Assembly: GCA_947002045.1 (NCBI GenBank)
Contig: CAMQJB010000073.1
Location: 1-5,794 of the forward strand
Source: an uncultured Collinsella sp.
Lineage (GTDB): Bacteria > Actinomycetota > Coriobacteriia > Coriobacteriales > Coriobacteriaceae
Direction of reading: 5' to 3'
Length of the DNA stretch: 5,794 nucleotides
Of the stretch, positions 1-5,771 are shown piece after piece; position 1 is the first letter of the stretch, and the number at the start of each line of letters is the position of its first letter. A program made the position numbers and the translations under genes. The notes beneath the pieces are model-generated. The model was given only the letters and a program-made list of their open reading frames with translations, was not told the DNA's origin and ran no database searches.

Positions 1-23
1 TCCAAGGGTTATACCCTAAGAGC

Positions 24-49
24 AAACCACCCCTTTTAGGGGTGGTTTT
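24..49. terminator. Intrinsic terminator hairpin, probably bidirectional
   Basis: Positions 24-33 (AAACCACCCC) pair perfectly with 39-48 (GGGGTGGTTT) around a 5-nt TTTTA loop. On the plus strand the stem is followed by a T-rich stretch (TTTTGATTTATTTCT), so it is a good terminator for a gene entering from the left of the window. On the minus strand the stem ends in TTT and is followed by GCTCTTA, a weaker U-tract. It lies 36 nt past the stop codon of the leftward 423-residue gene, so it could end that transcript as well. Confidence 0.8.
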
Positions 50-84
50 GATTTATTTCTGAGTTGTGGCAGTCTACCTACCGC

Positions 85-1356
85 CTACGTAAACATGCGG
101 TCTCTCAGCTCGGCTGCCTCGTTAATCTCGATGTTGGTACGGCCTTGGTGGTCTTCGGTGCGTTTGCTGGTGAGCTTGCCGTCCTTTAGTCCGTAGGTGG
201 TGTACTGAACGATTGCGCCGGCGGTTTCGGCTGCCTGACGTAGGGGCTCGTAGGTGTCGGTTTGTTCGCACCATGCATAGAAATCGTCAACGGTGGCGTT
301 GGGATTGCCGCTAAAGAGTCGATACCATTCGCGTCCAAAGCTGCCAAGGACCGAGAACGTCTTTTTCTCGACAAGCTTGTCGCCCTTGTATTTGTAGTCC
401 AGCGTGAGGTCCACCAGATAGGCGGCTCCCGTTTCAAAGGCGTTCTCGTTGCTCTGATGACCGATGGCCTCGGCCTCCGGATAGTGCTTACCAATAAACT
501 CGGCGGCATCGCCTTCGTAATCGGCAACGATGCGCGCACTCTGCACCTTGCCCCGCTTGTACGTGTAGTGCAGGATGCGCAGCAGTCGCTCTTGCCAAAA
601 CGCATAGGAAAACAGGTGGTCGACAAAGTGCGGGTTCTCAAGCCGATTGGCCCGATCCATCCAAACGGTTTGGAACAGTTGGTAGTCGGCCTGCGGCTCG
701 TCTGTGACCTCGCGGAACCACTGTACGGCGAGGTCGGCGGGGATATAGAACGATAGTCGCTCCCGCGGAGTACCGCTCTTGGTCGTTTTGGCGCGCAGGG
801 GAATCTCGACCTCGTAGCCAGAACCGTCGTCCGTTCCGCAGTTTAAAACGGGCGGCAGCATAAACTGGCAGGGGCCCTCGTCGCATACGCGCATCGGCTG
901 GGGGTTAACAGGTTGCCCTTCAAACTCAATCTCGATGTCTGTGTCGTCTTCTTCGTCCTCGTCATCATCTTCGATGCCAAGGTCGTAGCCGGTGTAGTAG
1001 TCATCCAGGTGTCGTTCGTTTACATTTCGCCCGTTTACGACGTCAAAGACGGTAACACCCGTCATGCGGTCGCAATACTTTGCGACTTCAAAGAGGTTGC
1101 AGCTCTCCTCGGGCGTAAAGTTATCAATGCGGTGCGGGAACTCGGTAGAGCATTCATCGGGATCATAGCCGTCCATTTCGCTGTCACCGAGCCAAAAGTT
1201 GGGATCACGATTGCTTTTGAAGTACCACCAGTACCAGACGGGGCCGAATACCGCATTTACGCCAAAAAAGACTTTCTGGATGATGTTGCCGTTGCCGTCG
1301 AACTTGTAAGCGAGCGGCAAGTTAACAACCGGAACGTTTGATGTGTCACGCGCCAT
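85..1356 (-). CDS. Uncharacterised 423-residue protein with three diverged internal repeats
   Basis: I do not recognise this family and give no function. The ATG at 1356 is supported by GGGAG at 1367-1363, 6 nt upstream. No signal peptide or convincing membrane helix is visible, so the product is probably cytoplasmic. By eye there are three related units: about residues 10-123, 182-282 and 314-405. The clearest match is unit 1 (LPLAYKFDGNG..., FG, WY) to unit 3 (LTLDYKYKGDK..., FG, WY, NPN). Each unit begins with an alternating beta-strand-like segment ending in YK or K..G. Each continues with a W-aromatic motif (WYWWYF 41-46, VQWFREV 211-217, REWYRLF 342-348) and ends with a strand and turn such as YTYKRGKVQSAR (264-275) or YGLKDGKLTSKR (388-399). 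A highly acidic linker (about 127-146) joins units 1 and 2. The gene follows the 1129-residue gene in the same direction but has its own promoter, carrying the palindrome shared with its neighbours. Its existence is very likely; the repeat boundaries are approximate. Confidence 0.9.
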   Translation of the reverse strand: MARDTSNVPVVNLPLAYKFDGNGNIIQKVFFGVNAVFGPVWYWWYFKSNRDPNFWLGDSEMDGYDPDECSTEFPHRIDNFTPEESCNLFEVAKYCDRMTGVTVFDVVNGRNVNERHLDDYYTGYDLGIEDDDEDEEDDTDIEIEFEGQPVNPQPMRVCDEGPCQFMLPPVLNCGTDDGSGYEVEIPLRAKTTKSGTPRERLSFYIPADLAVQWFREVTDEPQADYQLFQTVWMDRANRLENPHFVDHLFSYAFWQERLLRILHYTYKRGKVQSARIVADYEGDAAEFIGKHYPEAEAIGHQSNENAFETGAAYLVDLTLDYKYKGDKLVEKKTFSVLGSFGREWYRLFSGNPNATVDDFYAWCEQTDTYEPLRQAAETAGAIVQYTTYGLKDGKLTSKRTEDHQGRTNIEINEAAELRDRMFT

Positions 1357-1383
1357 GGTGTGCTCCCTGCGATGATTTGTGTT

Positions 1384-1424
1384 GCGCGCGAAGGCCAGAT
1401 TCGATGCGTCTGACCTGCGCGCGC
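1384..1424 (-). promoter_or_regulatory. Long GC-rich hairpin in the leader of the 423-residue gene
   Basis: On the minus strand 1424-1418 (GCGCGCG) pairs with 1390-1384 (CGCGCGC). After one C/U mismatch (1417/1391), 1416-1409 (AGGTCAGA) pairs with 1399-1392 (TCTGGCCT) through eight pairs including one G-U. The loop is 9 nt (1408-1400). No U-tract follows, so it is not a standard terminator. It starts about 6 nt after the predicted transcription start and ends 16 nt before the GGGAG ribosome binding site. It may be a 5'-end stabiliser or a target for control. The G-U pair is possible only in the minus-strand RNA, which fits a role in this leader. Confidence 0.6.
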
Positions 1425-1436
1425 CTGTTACTTCGC

Positions 1437-1473
1437 ATACTAGGCCGCCTGCGTTGCATTCTGTTGCGCAACA
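1437..1473 (-). promoter_or_regulatory. Promoter of the 423-residue gene with palindromic operator
   Basis: The perfect 12-bp palindrome TGTTGCGCAACA (1473-1462) is followed after exactly 19 nt by TAGTAT (1442-1437), a 4/6 match to a -10 box. This puts the palindrome centre near -37.5 and the predicted start near 1430, with a leader of about 74 nt. There is no -35 hexamer at normal spacing; the palindrome occupies that position, which suits an activator or a repressor. The same palindrome-19-hexamer layout occurs at the other two genes in the window. Confidence 0.6.
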
Positions 1474-1503
1474 TCGCGGACGGTGCGGTTCGACGTCCAG
1501 GGG

Positions 1504-1519
1504 CGATGCCGCGCAACAG
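1504..1519 (+). repeat. Degenerate copy of the palindromic operator
   Basis: CGATGCCGCGCAACAG differs at 2 of 16 positions from the CGATGTTGCGCAACAG found at 1476-1461 (minus strand) and 5772-5787. It reads in the plus direction, 45 bp centre to centre from the intact site at 1462-1473. The hexamer 19 nt downstream (1538-1543, CCAATC) is not a -10 box. It is either a secondary binding site or a decayed copy. Confidence 0.35.
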
Positions 1520-1548
1520 ATACATGGCTTGGTCGTGCCAATCGCTCT

Positions 1549-4500
1549 CTAGTAGCGCGCCGAGCGCTGGGCGTTGCCCGGGTTGTAGCCCGCCCAGGCG
1601 GCGATGACGTCCGACTCAACGACGCTCGTTGCAATGTTGATAAAGCTGCCGGCACGGGGCAGGTCGGTATGGAAGTCTTCGAGCAGGTTGGGCTGGAACC
1701 TAAAGTCCTCAAAGTTGACGGTGTTGGGGTTGTAGAGCTGACAAGTACCATCCTCGGTAGAGATCGGGCCAACCATGTAAACGGCCTTGTGCTCTACGAC
1801 CTCGGTATCGTCGACGTCGATCACCTCTCCGCGATCGTGCGCGGCTGCGGCGTGCTCCATGAGCTCGAGGAATCGGTCGGCTTCGGCGCTGCAGGGTACG
1901 CAGCGCGAGAAGAGCACCGTAAGGGCATAACCCGTTTTACGACCCAGTTTTTCTCGTAGCTCGCTAAATCGTTGCGACTGCTCCGGGGTCATGCGCGTCT
2001 TGGACGGCGCGGTCTGCTTGAGTCCGCACGTTTTAAGGAACATCGCGTTGGCCTTGCGCAGGGCGCTCATGGCGGCAGAGTCGCTCTTTGCCGCGGAGAC
2101 GTCGATGCGTCCTCCCTCGGGAATCCGTTTATAGCGAGAGAAGCCCTTCTCGCCCTCGACGGGCATCCAGTACGTAATGACGTCATTTTCCACTACGCTA
2201 AAGCGGCACGTAAAGGGCGCGCCGATTGCCGGTGCCTCGCCGTAGAACTTTACGCGTACGGCTTGGTCGGTGTCCGCCATCCACATCATAAAGCGATGGC
2301 TATTGTCGCCGTCATGGCTCCGGAGCTTTGCAATAAGGTAGCAAACCGAGTCGCAACGGCTTTCGAGTGCGGCGCCTCTTCCGGTGGCGATGGCGCTTAT
2401 GCCTTGGGCCTTGAGCTCGATGTCGCGGTGCAGCGCGTTGAGCTCTTCGGATGTCAACAGGTCTTGGCCGAGAAGCCCCGCGACAAGCGCGCCGACTTCT
2501 ATGTCGGTAGTAAGGGCGGCGTCGATAACCTTGCGGTGCGCCTGGTGGCTTGCATAAGCCGGTAAAGGTTTGCGGCCTGTGGCAAATCCAAATGGGTCTC
2601 GGATCTGATCGCCGCCGCGATAGAGCGGCTCCAAAAAGAACATGTTCATGTCATTTTGCTTGCCCTGCTTTTGACCGTAGGCATCGAGGGAGTTCCAGAC
2701 ATGCTTTTCTGCAATGGGGTTCATCCACAGGCTGATTTTCGATTTTTCTGCCGAGGAGGTCGAGGTGTTCTTTTTGGAACTTGCGGCGGGACGAGAAGCC
2801 GGTTTCTGATATCCAGCGGGGAGAACTTGCTCAAGATCGAATTTTTTAAGCAGCCTAACGTAGACTCCGACCGATGCTTCTTCTGCCATTTCCGCCATGA
2901 CCGACTGCGATGGGTCGTCGACAAAGGAAATGCGCGTTTTGCCATCATCGGAGACTGCCTGGCAATAGCCGCATCGAAGTGCAACGTAGCCTTCGTTTTC
3001 GCTGCCACGGTCAAAGTACATCTGCTCTTTGCAGCCGAGTGTGCCGGGGACGAATGCGGTCGGGTTTGCTATGTCGGGGATCGTAATGGCAGCGCCGGTC
3101 GCGCGTTTAAGCTCATCGAAATACTCGACGTACAGCGGAATGTTGTAGTGCTGGACGAGCGCCTCGAGAACGACGGCGTTGGGCACGGAGTGCGCCACGC
3201 GATAGCGCACGGAGTTATAGCCCCATTCGACATCGGTTGCATCATCGGGGATTCCGTGGCCTGCCATGGTCCTCAGGACCTCATCGGGTGAGTCAAACGT
3301 GCTATCGGGCGTGCCGCAAATCGCCTGGAGTGAGAACCCGCCAAAGCACTTGTCGAGATCATTGCGGATATACTCGCAGCAGTCATGATTGGGAAAGACG
3401 ATGCGAAACGTCATCGCGCCCATGGCCTGGGACATGTAGACGTTGCCCGATGCCTGGGCATCGGACTCTGCCTGGGGCTCGTCATCCTCATCTTCGTCGT
3501 CATCGTCCGATGGGTCTGCAAACGAGCTGTAGTTTGCATTGATCAGGTCGAGATACATGGAGACGGTCCCGCGGGTTGCCAGCTTTTGCATGATGGGATT
3601 GAACGTGTCCGCAAACGAGACCTCGCGGTCCTGGGGCACGCCATTTTGGGTCACGGAAAGCGTGACGGTCGCCACGCCGCAACGAACTGCCGTGGCATCT
3701 CGGTACTGGCTGTTGTCGGGGAAGAACGTCCACTGGCTTTTAGTGAGGCTTGCCGCAAACGAGACGTCGTCGTCATCGGGATCGGCTAGCCATGCTCCGG
3801 CCTTGTAGCCGTTGGTCACTACGTACTCGTAATAAACGGGCGCCCCGAGCAGGCCGGCGAGCGCCTTTGCAGCTCGCAGCAGCGGGATGCCGTCGTATTC
3901 GTATTGAAGCGAGTTGTAGCCCCACATCTCGTTGAATGTCCGTCCGCCTAGGGCGCCACAGATATGGATGCACATGGCGGCGTTTTGCGGCTGGCTCAAA
4001 TCGCCAAGGTCGGAGATTGCGGGTATCAGCGTGGCGAGCGAAAAGCCGCCAAATTCCTGTTCCAGGGTCTCCTTTACCTGCATGCAAGCATTGTGTCCGG
4101 GAAAGACGATGCGGTTGATGACCCTTTGGGGCTGGATCTGACCGCCTGTCTCTTCGATTAGATGGCTAAAGAGCACATCAACGTCTGATGCGTTCATGGT
4201 GGCGGTTGCGACCTCCTGCGTCTTGGTCGACTTCTTTTTGCGTTTGCTTGCCGCAGGAGACGATTTTTTGCGCGAGGGCGCCGGCTGGGGCTCCTCTTGG
4301 GCGCCAAACTGGTCCTTGAGAAAGTCGAAGTACAGGGACACGTTTCCGCGCTGCGCATACGAACGCATGATGGGGTCGGTGGTGTCCTCAAAGTACTTTT
4401 GGCTTCCGTCGGGCATGGACATGGTTCCCATGCCGCAGCGGAACAGGGTGTCGGTGGCGCCGTCGAACCCCTCCGGGAAATACACCCAGCAGCTCTTGTC

Positions 4501-4938
4501 GACCACGTTTGCAAACGAGACGCTATCGCCCTGCGCATCGGCGATCACGGCGCCGGCGGCGATCTCATCGGCATCGGTGTACTCGTAGTAGACGGGAACG
4601 CCGATCATCTTGGAGATAGTCTTGGCAACCTCCAGCGAGGGGATGCCGTTGTATTCGTACTGGAGCGAGTTGTAGCCCCAGACGACGTTGGTGACCTCTT
4701 CGCCGTCGGATCCGCAGGTTTCCAGGGCGGCATTGATGGCGTCGGTCGGATCCATGTGCTGGAAGTCCTCGTAATCGGGGATCACGGCAGCAAAGCAGAA
4801 CTCGCCATAGTCTCGCTCCAGGGCAGCTTTGGCCTGCATGCAGATATCGTGGTTGGGAAACACGATGCGATTGACAATCTGGTTGATCGAGATCCCGCGG
4901 TCGGTATCTTGAAGCAGATGCTCAAAAATCTCGTCCAT
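1549..4938 (-). CDS. Uncharacterised 1129-residue protein: triple repeat domain plus unknown C-terminal domain
   Basis: I do not recognise this protein as a named family. Three related units of about 200-220 residues lie at about 1-210, 249-470 and 500-700. Each has, in order, an (N/F)RIVFP(N/G)H motif with a nearby Cys (23-33, 275-285, 511-520), WGYNS (87-91, 339-343, 572-576), a P.Y.EY motif (115-120, 367-372, 601-606), RCG (167-169, 419-421, 655-657), a D..P..M-like element (about 185-191, 444-450, 674-681) and a final V..Y...(L/I) segment. Units 1 and 2 are closest. The linkers are basic Ser/Lys/Pro (about 217-240), strongly acidic (476-490) and Ser/Lys-rich (713-734). The C-terminal 735-1129 region is different and unknown; it contains CVPC (1013-1016). 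No signal peptide or membrane helix is seen. The order and spacing of FP-H, WGYN and YYEY loosely recall Api92/YubB (DUF1281) ferredoxin-fold proteins, which is only a suggestion. The start chosen is the ATG at 4938; a longer reading to 5172 would run through both operator sites and is rejected. Confidence 0.9.
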   Translation of the reverse strand: MDEIFEHLLQDTDRGISINQIVNRIVFPNHDICMQAKAALERDYGEFCFAAVIPDYEDFQHMDPTDAINAALETCGSDGEEVTNVVWGYNSLQYEYNGIPSLEVAKTISKMIGVPVYYEYTDADEIAAGAVIADAQGDSVSFANVVDKSCWVYFPEGFDGATDTLFRCGMGTMSMPDGSQKYFEDTTDPIMRSYAQRGNVSLYFDFLKDQFGAQEEPQPAPSRKKSSPAASKRKKKSTKTQEVATATMNASDVDVLFSHLIEETGGQIQPQRVINRIVFPGHNACMQVKETLEQEFGGFSLATLIPAISDLGDLSQPQNAAMCIHICGALGGRTFNEMWGYNSLQYEYDGIPLLRAAKALAGLLGAPVYYEYVVTNGYKAGAWLADPDDDDVSFAASLTKSQWTFFPDNSQYRDATAVRCGVATVTLSVTQNGVPQDREVSFADTFNPIMQKLATRGTVSMYLDLINANYSSFADPSDDDDEDEDDEPQAESDAQASGNVYMSQAMGAMTFRIVFPNHDCCEYIRNDLDKCFGGFSLQAICGTPDSTFDSPDEVLRTMAGHGIPDDATDVEWGYNSVRYRVAHSVPNAVVLEALVQHYNIPLYVEYFDELKRATGAAITIPDIANPTAFVPGTLGCKEQMYFDRGSENEGYVALRCGYCQAVSDDGKTRISFVDDPSQSVMAEMAEEASVGVYVRLLKKFDLEQVLPAGYQKPASRPAASSKKNTSTSSAEKSKISLWMNPIAEKHVWNSLDAYGQKQGKQNDMNMFFLEPLYRGGDQIRDPFGFATGRKPLPAYASHQAHRKVIDAALTTDIEVGALVAGLLGQDLLTSEELNALHRDIELKAQGISAIATGRGAALESRCDSVCYLIAKLRSHDGDNSHRFMMWMADTDQAVRVKFYGEAPAIGAPFTCRFSVVENDVITYWMPVEGEKGFSRYKRIPEGGRIDVSAAKSDSAAMSALRKANAMFLKTCGLKQTAPSKTRMTPEQSQRFSELREKLGRKTGYALTVLFSRCVPCSAEADRFLELMEHAAAAHDRGEVIDVDDTEVVEHKAVYMVGPISTEDGTCQLYNPNTVNFEDFRFQPNLLEDFHTDLPRAGSFINIATSVVESDVIAAWAGYNPGNAQRSARY
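2839..3441 (-). repeat. Third copy of the internal domain (residues ~500-700)
   Basis: This is the most diverged copy. It keeps RIVFPNHD, WGYNS, LYVEY, RCG and a closing VGVYVRLL segment, but lacks the N-terminal helix-like lead-in (DEIFEHLL / DVLFSHLI) of the first two copies. It has extra cysteines: DCC at 519-521, and RCGYC at 655-659. Boundaries are judged by eye. Confidence 0.7.
3529..4194 (-). repeat. Second copy of the internal domain (residues ~249-470)
   Basis: This copy matches the first throughout: VLFSHLIEET, NRIVFPGHNACMQ, WGYNSLQYEY, PVYYEY, AG....AD, DVSFA, RCG, NPIM and RGTVSMYLDLI. The DNA is also close: 3885-3924 matches 4641-4680 at 37 of 40 bases. Confidence 0.8.
4309..4938 (-). 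repeat. First copy of the internal domain (residues 1-~210)
   Basis: It carries the full motif set: IFEHLLQDT, NRIVFPNHDICMQ, WGYNSLQYEY, PVYYEY, AGAVIAD, SVSFA, RCG, DPIM and RGNVSLYFDFL. That it begins directly at the ATG at 4938 supports this start, because copy 2 begins with the equivalent segment immediately after its linker. Confidence 0.8.
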
Positions 4939-4941
4939 CGT

Positions 4942-4948
4942 TCCTTCT
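4942..4948 (-). promoter_or_regulatory. Ribosome binding site that sets the start of the 1129-residue gene
   Basis: AGAAGGA on the minus strand lies 3 nt before the ATG at 4938. The spacing is a little short but workable. Repeat unit 1 begins here. The 78 extra codons available upstream are unlike the rest of the protein and overlap the divergent control region. Confidence 0.8.
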
Positions 4949-4962
4949 TTCGTATGCGGTGG

Positions 4963-4997
4963 AAGCCCACGATTCCGGGTTTTAGGGCTCGTGGCTT
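4963..4997 (-). promoter_or_regulatory. Hairpin in the leader of the 1129-residue gene
   Basis: On the minus strand AAGCCACGA (4997-4989) pairs with TCGTGGGCTT (4972-4963), giving nine pairs with one bulged G at 4968 and a 16-nt loop. An alternative pairing, GAGCCC (4990-4985) with GGGCTT (4968-4963), would compete with it. It begins about 5 nt after the predicted start, the same placement as the leader hairpin of the 423-residue gene. No U-tract follows. Confidence 0.4.
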
Positions 4998-5008
4998 TGT
5001 TAACTCGA

Positions 5009-5045
5009 ACGCTACCGCCCCGATGGGCGAGAACGTTGCGCAACA
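5009..5045 (-). promoter_or_regulatory. Promoter of the 1129-residue gene with palindromic operator
   Basis: TGTTGCGCAACG (5045-5034) is followed after exactly 19 nt by TAGCGT (5014-5009), a weak -10-like hexamer with the key T, A and final T. The predicted start is near 5002, giving a leader of about 64 nt. From the hexamer onward this promoter resembles that of the 423-residue gene: both have CGA two bases after the hexamer and TAACA at the predicted +1. The weak -10 and absent -35 suggest dependence on an activator, but a repressor is not excluded. Confidence 0.55.
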
Positions 5046-5123
5046 TCCGCGAGTGCGCAAATTGCAATGCGGAACGGTCTGTGCTGGGGCGTTTTGAGAG
5101 CGGATCCGTCTCGTTCCCGGCAA

Positions 5124-5160
5124 TGTTGCGCAACGTCTGCTCGGTATGGATTTCTACACT
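5124..5160 (+). promoter_or_regulatory. Promoter of the small membrane-protein gene with palindromic operator
   Basis: TGTTGCGCAACG (5124-5135), 19 nt, then TACACT (5155-5160), a 4/6 -10 match. The predicted start is near 5167, about 38 nt before the ATG. The palindrome occupies the -35 position, as at the two minus-strand promoters. It lies 90 bp centre to centre from the operator of the divergent 1129-residue gene, so one regulator could act on both directions from this region. Confidence 0.6.
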
Positions 5161-5204
5161 TGAGTTGTCCAAAAGGGATTCGGTTCTCGAATGAGGGATG
5201 AACG

Positions 5205-5750
5205 ATGAACAGGAACTCCTATTACGATGACGATATGTCTGAAGAGGACTACGAGCGAGTCATGGAGCATATGTACGAGCTTGAGTGCGAACTCGAGGAG
5301 CCTCATGACGCTCGCACCGACCAGTTGATTCGCGAGGAGCTCGAGGATCTTTCGAGTGCCATGTTGTTTGAGCCGGTGGTCAAAAACGGTGAGTACCTTG
5401 GTGAGCGCGACCATGTGCCCGGGTATTGGACGGATCGTCGCGATTTGGAGTCCGAGTCTTCAGGCACTTCGAGTGATGCCGACGAGGTGGAAAAAGATGA
5501 GCCGTTTGATTTGATTGGCTATCAGGGCTCTTCCTCGGGCGGTTCGGTGCTCGACATGTTTACTCCCATTTTAAGGAGTCGCGTGTTCTGGATCTTCATC
5601 GCGTTTCTGGTGTTTATCGGCCTGCTCGACATGTTCTACGACAGTTTTATTGTTCCTTCGGGCTTCGCTATTAGCCGTATCAATTTTCAGGGCTTGGTGC
5701 TGCTGGCGATTGTCGTTGCATGTGTTGCCCTGAGGCGTCGTCGCCGTTAA
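5205..5750 (+). CDS. Small acidic protein with a C-terminal membrane hairpin (181 residues)
   Basis: The family is not recognised. The ATG at 5205 has GAGGGA at 5193-5198, 6 nt upstream; the ATGs at 5191 and 5198 are out of frame. The N-terminal half (1-100) is hydrophilic and strongly acidic, with a probable charged helix at about 11-55 (E, D and R rich). A Ser/Gly/Asp-rich spacer follows (82-114). Two hydrophobic segments then come: about 127-149 (FWIFIAFLVFIGLL and onward) and about 162-176 (GLVLLAIVVACVAL). The protein ends in five arginines (177-181), which by the positive-inside rule places both termini in the cytoplasm. There is no cleavable signal peptide. It is divergent from the 1129-residue gene and shares its operator palindrome, so it may be a membrane partner or anchor for the neighbouring cytoplasmic proteins. 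That link is inferred only from shared regulation. Confidence 0.88.
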   Translation: MNRNSYYDDDMSEEDYERVMEHMYELECELEEPHDARTDQLIREELEDLSSAMLFEPVVKNGEYLGERDHVPGYWTDRRDLESESSGTSSDADEVEKDEPFDLIGYQGSSSGGSVLDMFTPILRSRVFWIFIAFLVFIGLLDMFYDSFIVPSGFAISRINFQGLVLLAIVVACVALRRRRR

Positions 5751-5755
5751 CGGCG
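5742..5755 (+). repeat. 14-bp perfect palindrome across the stop codon
   Basis: CGCCGTTAACGGCG is fully self-complementary and covers the TAA stop of the membrane-protein gene (5748-5750). In RNA it would form a 5-bp GC stem with a TTAA loop. No T-tract follows, so at best it is a weak terminator or pause site; it may be chance. Confidence 0.3.
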
Positions 5756-5771
5756 GTAATGACGCAGTTTC

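Noticed and set aside
1192..1272. Transmembrane helix in the aromatic stretch at residues 29-55 of the 423-residue protein
   Set aside because: It is rich in W, Y, F, N and P rather than a clean hydrophobic run, and it aligns with the soluble-looking repeat 3 segment.
1891..1902. Thioredoxin-type redox site at CVPC
   Set aside because: The CxxC is in a helical context without the surrounding thioredoxin strand pattern or the later cis-proline motif, so I do not call a redox function.
2656..3291. Plus-strand open reading frame of 211 codons
   Set aside because: It is antisense to repeat 3 and its linker, which are clearly coding on the minus strand.
5009..5045. Sigma-54 type promoter because of TTGC in the motif
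   Set aside because: There is no GG/TGGC element at the required short distance, and the motif is a symmetrical palindrome.
5051..5062. Further operator copy at GAGTGCGCAAAT
   Set aside because: It differs from the palindrome at 5 of 12 positions and has no consistent spacing to a promoter.
4297..5097. Plus-strand open reading frame of 266 codons opposite the 1129-residue gene
   Set aside because: It lies antisense to the repeat-bearing coding sequence, runs into the control region, and has no domain pattern or supporting ribosome binding site.
5127..5160. TTGCGC inside the palindrome as an ordinary -35 box
   Set aside because: The gap to TACACT would be 22 nt, too long for a housekeeping promoter; the same mismatch holds at the other two promoters.
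4939..5172. N-terminal extension of the 1129-residue protein to an ATG at 5172
   Set aside because: The added 78 codons cover both operators and the predicted promoters of the divergent region. The ATG at 4938 has a good ribosome binding site and coincides with the start of repeat 1.
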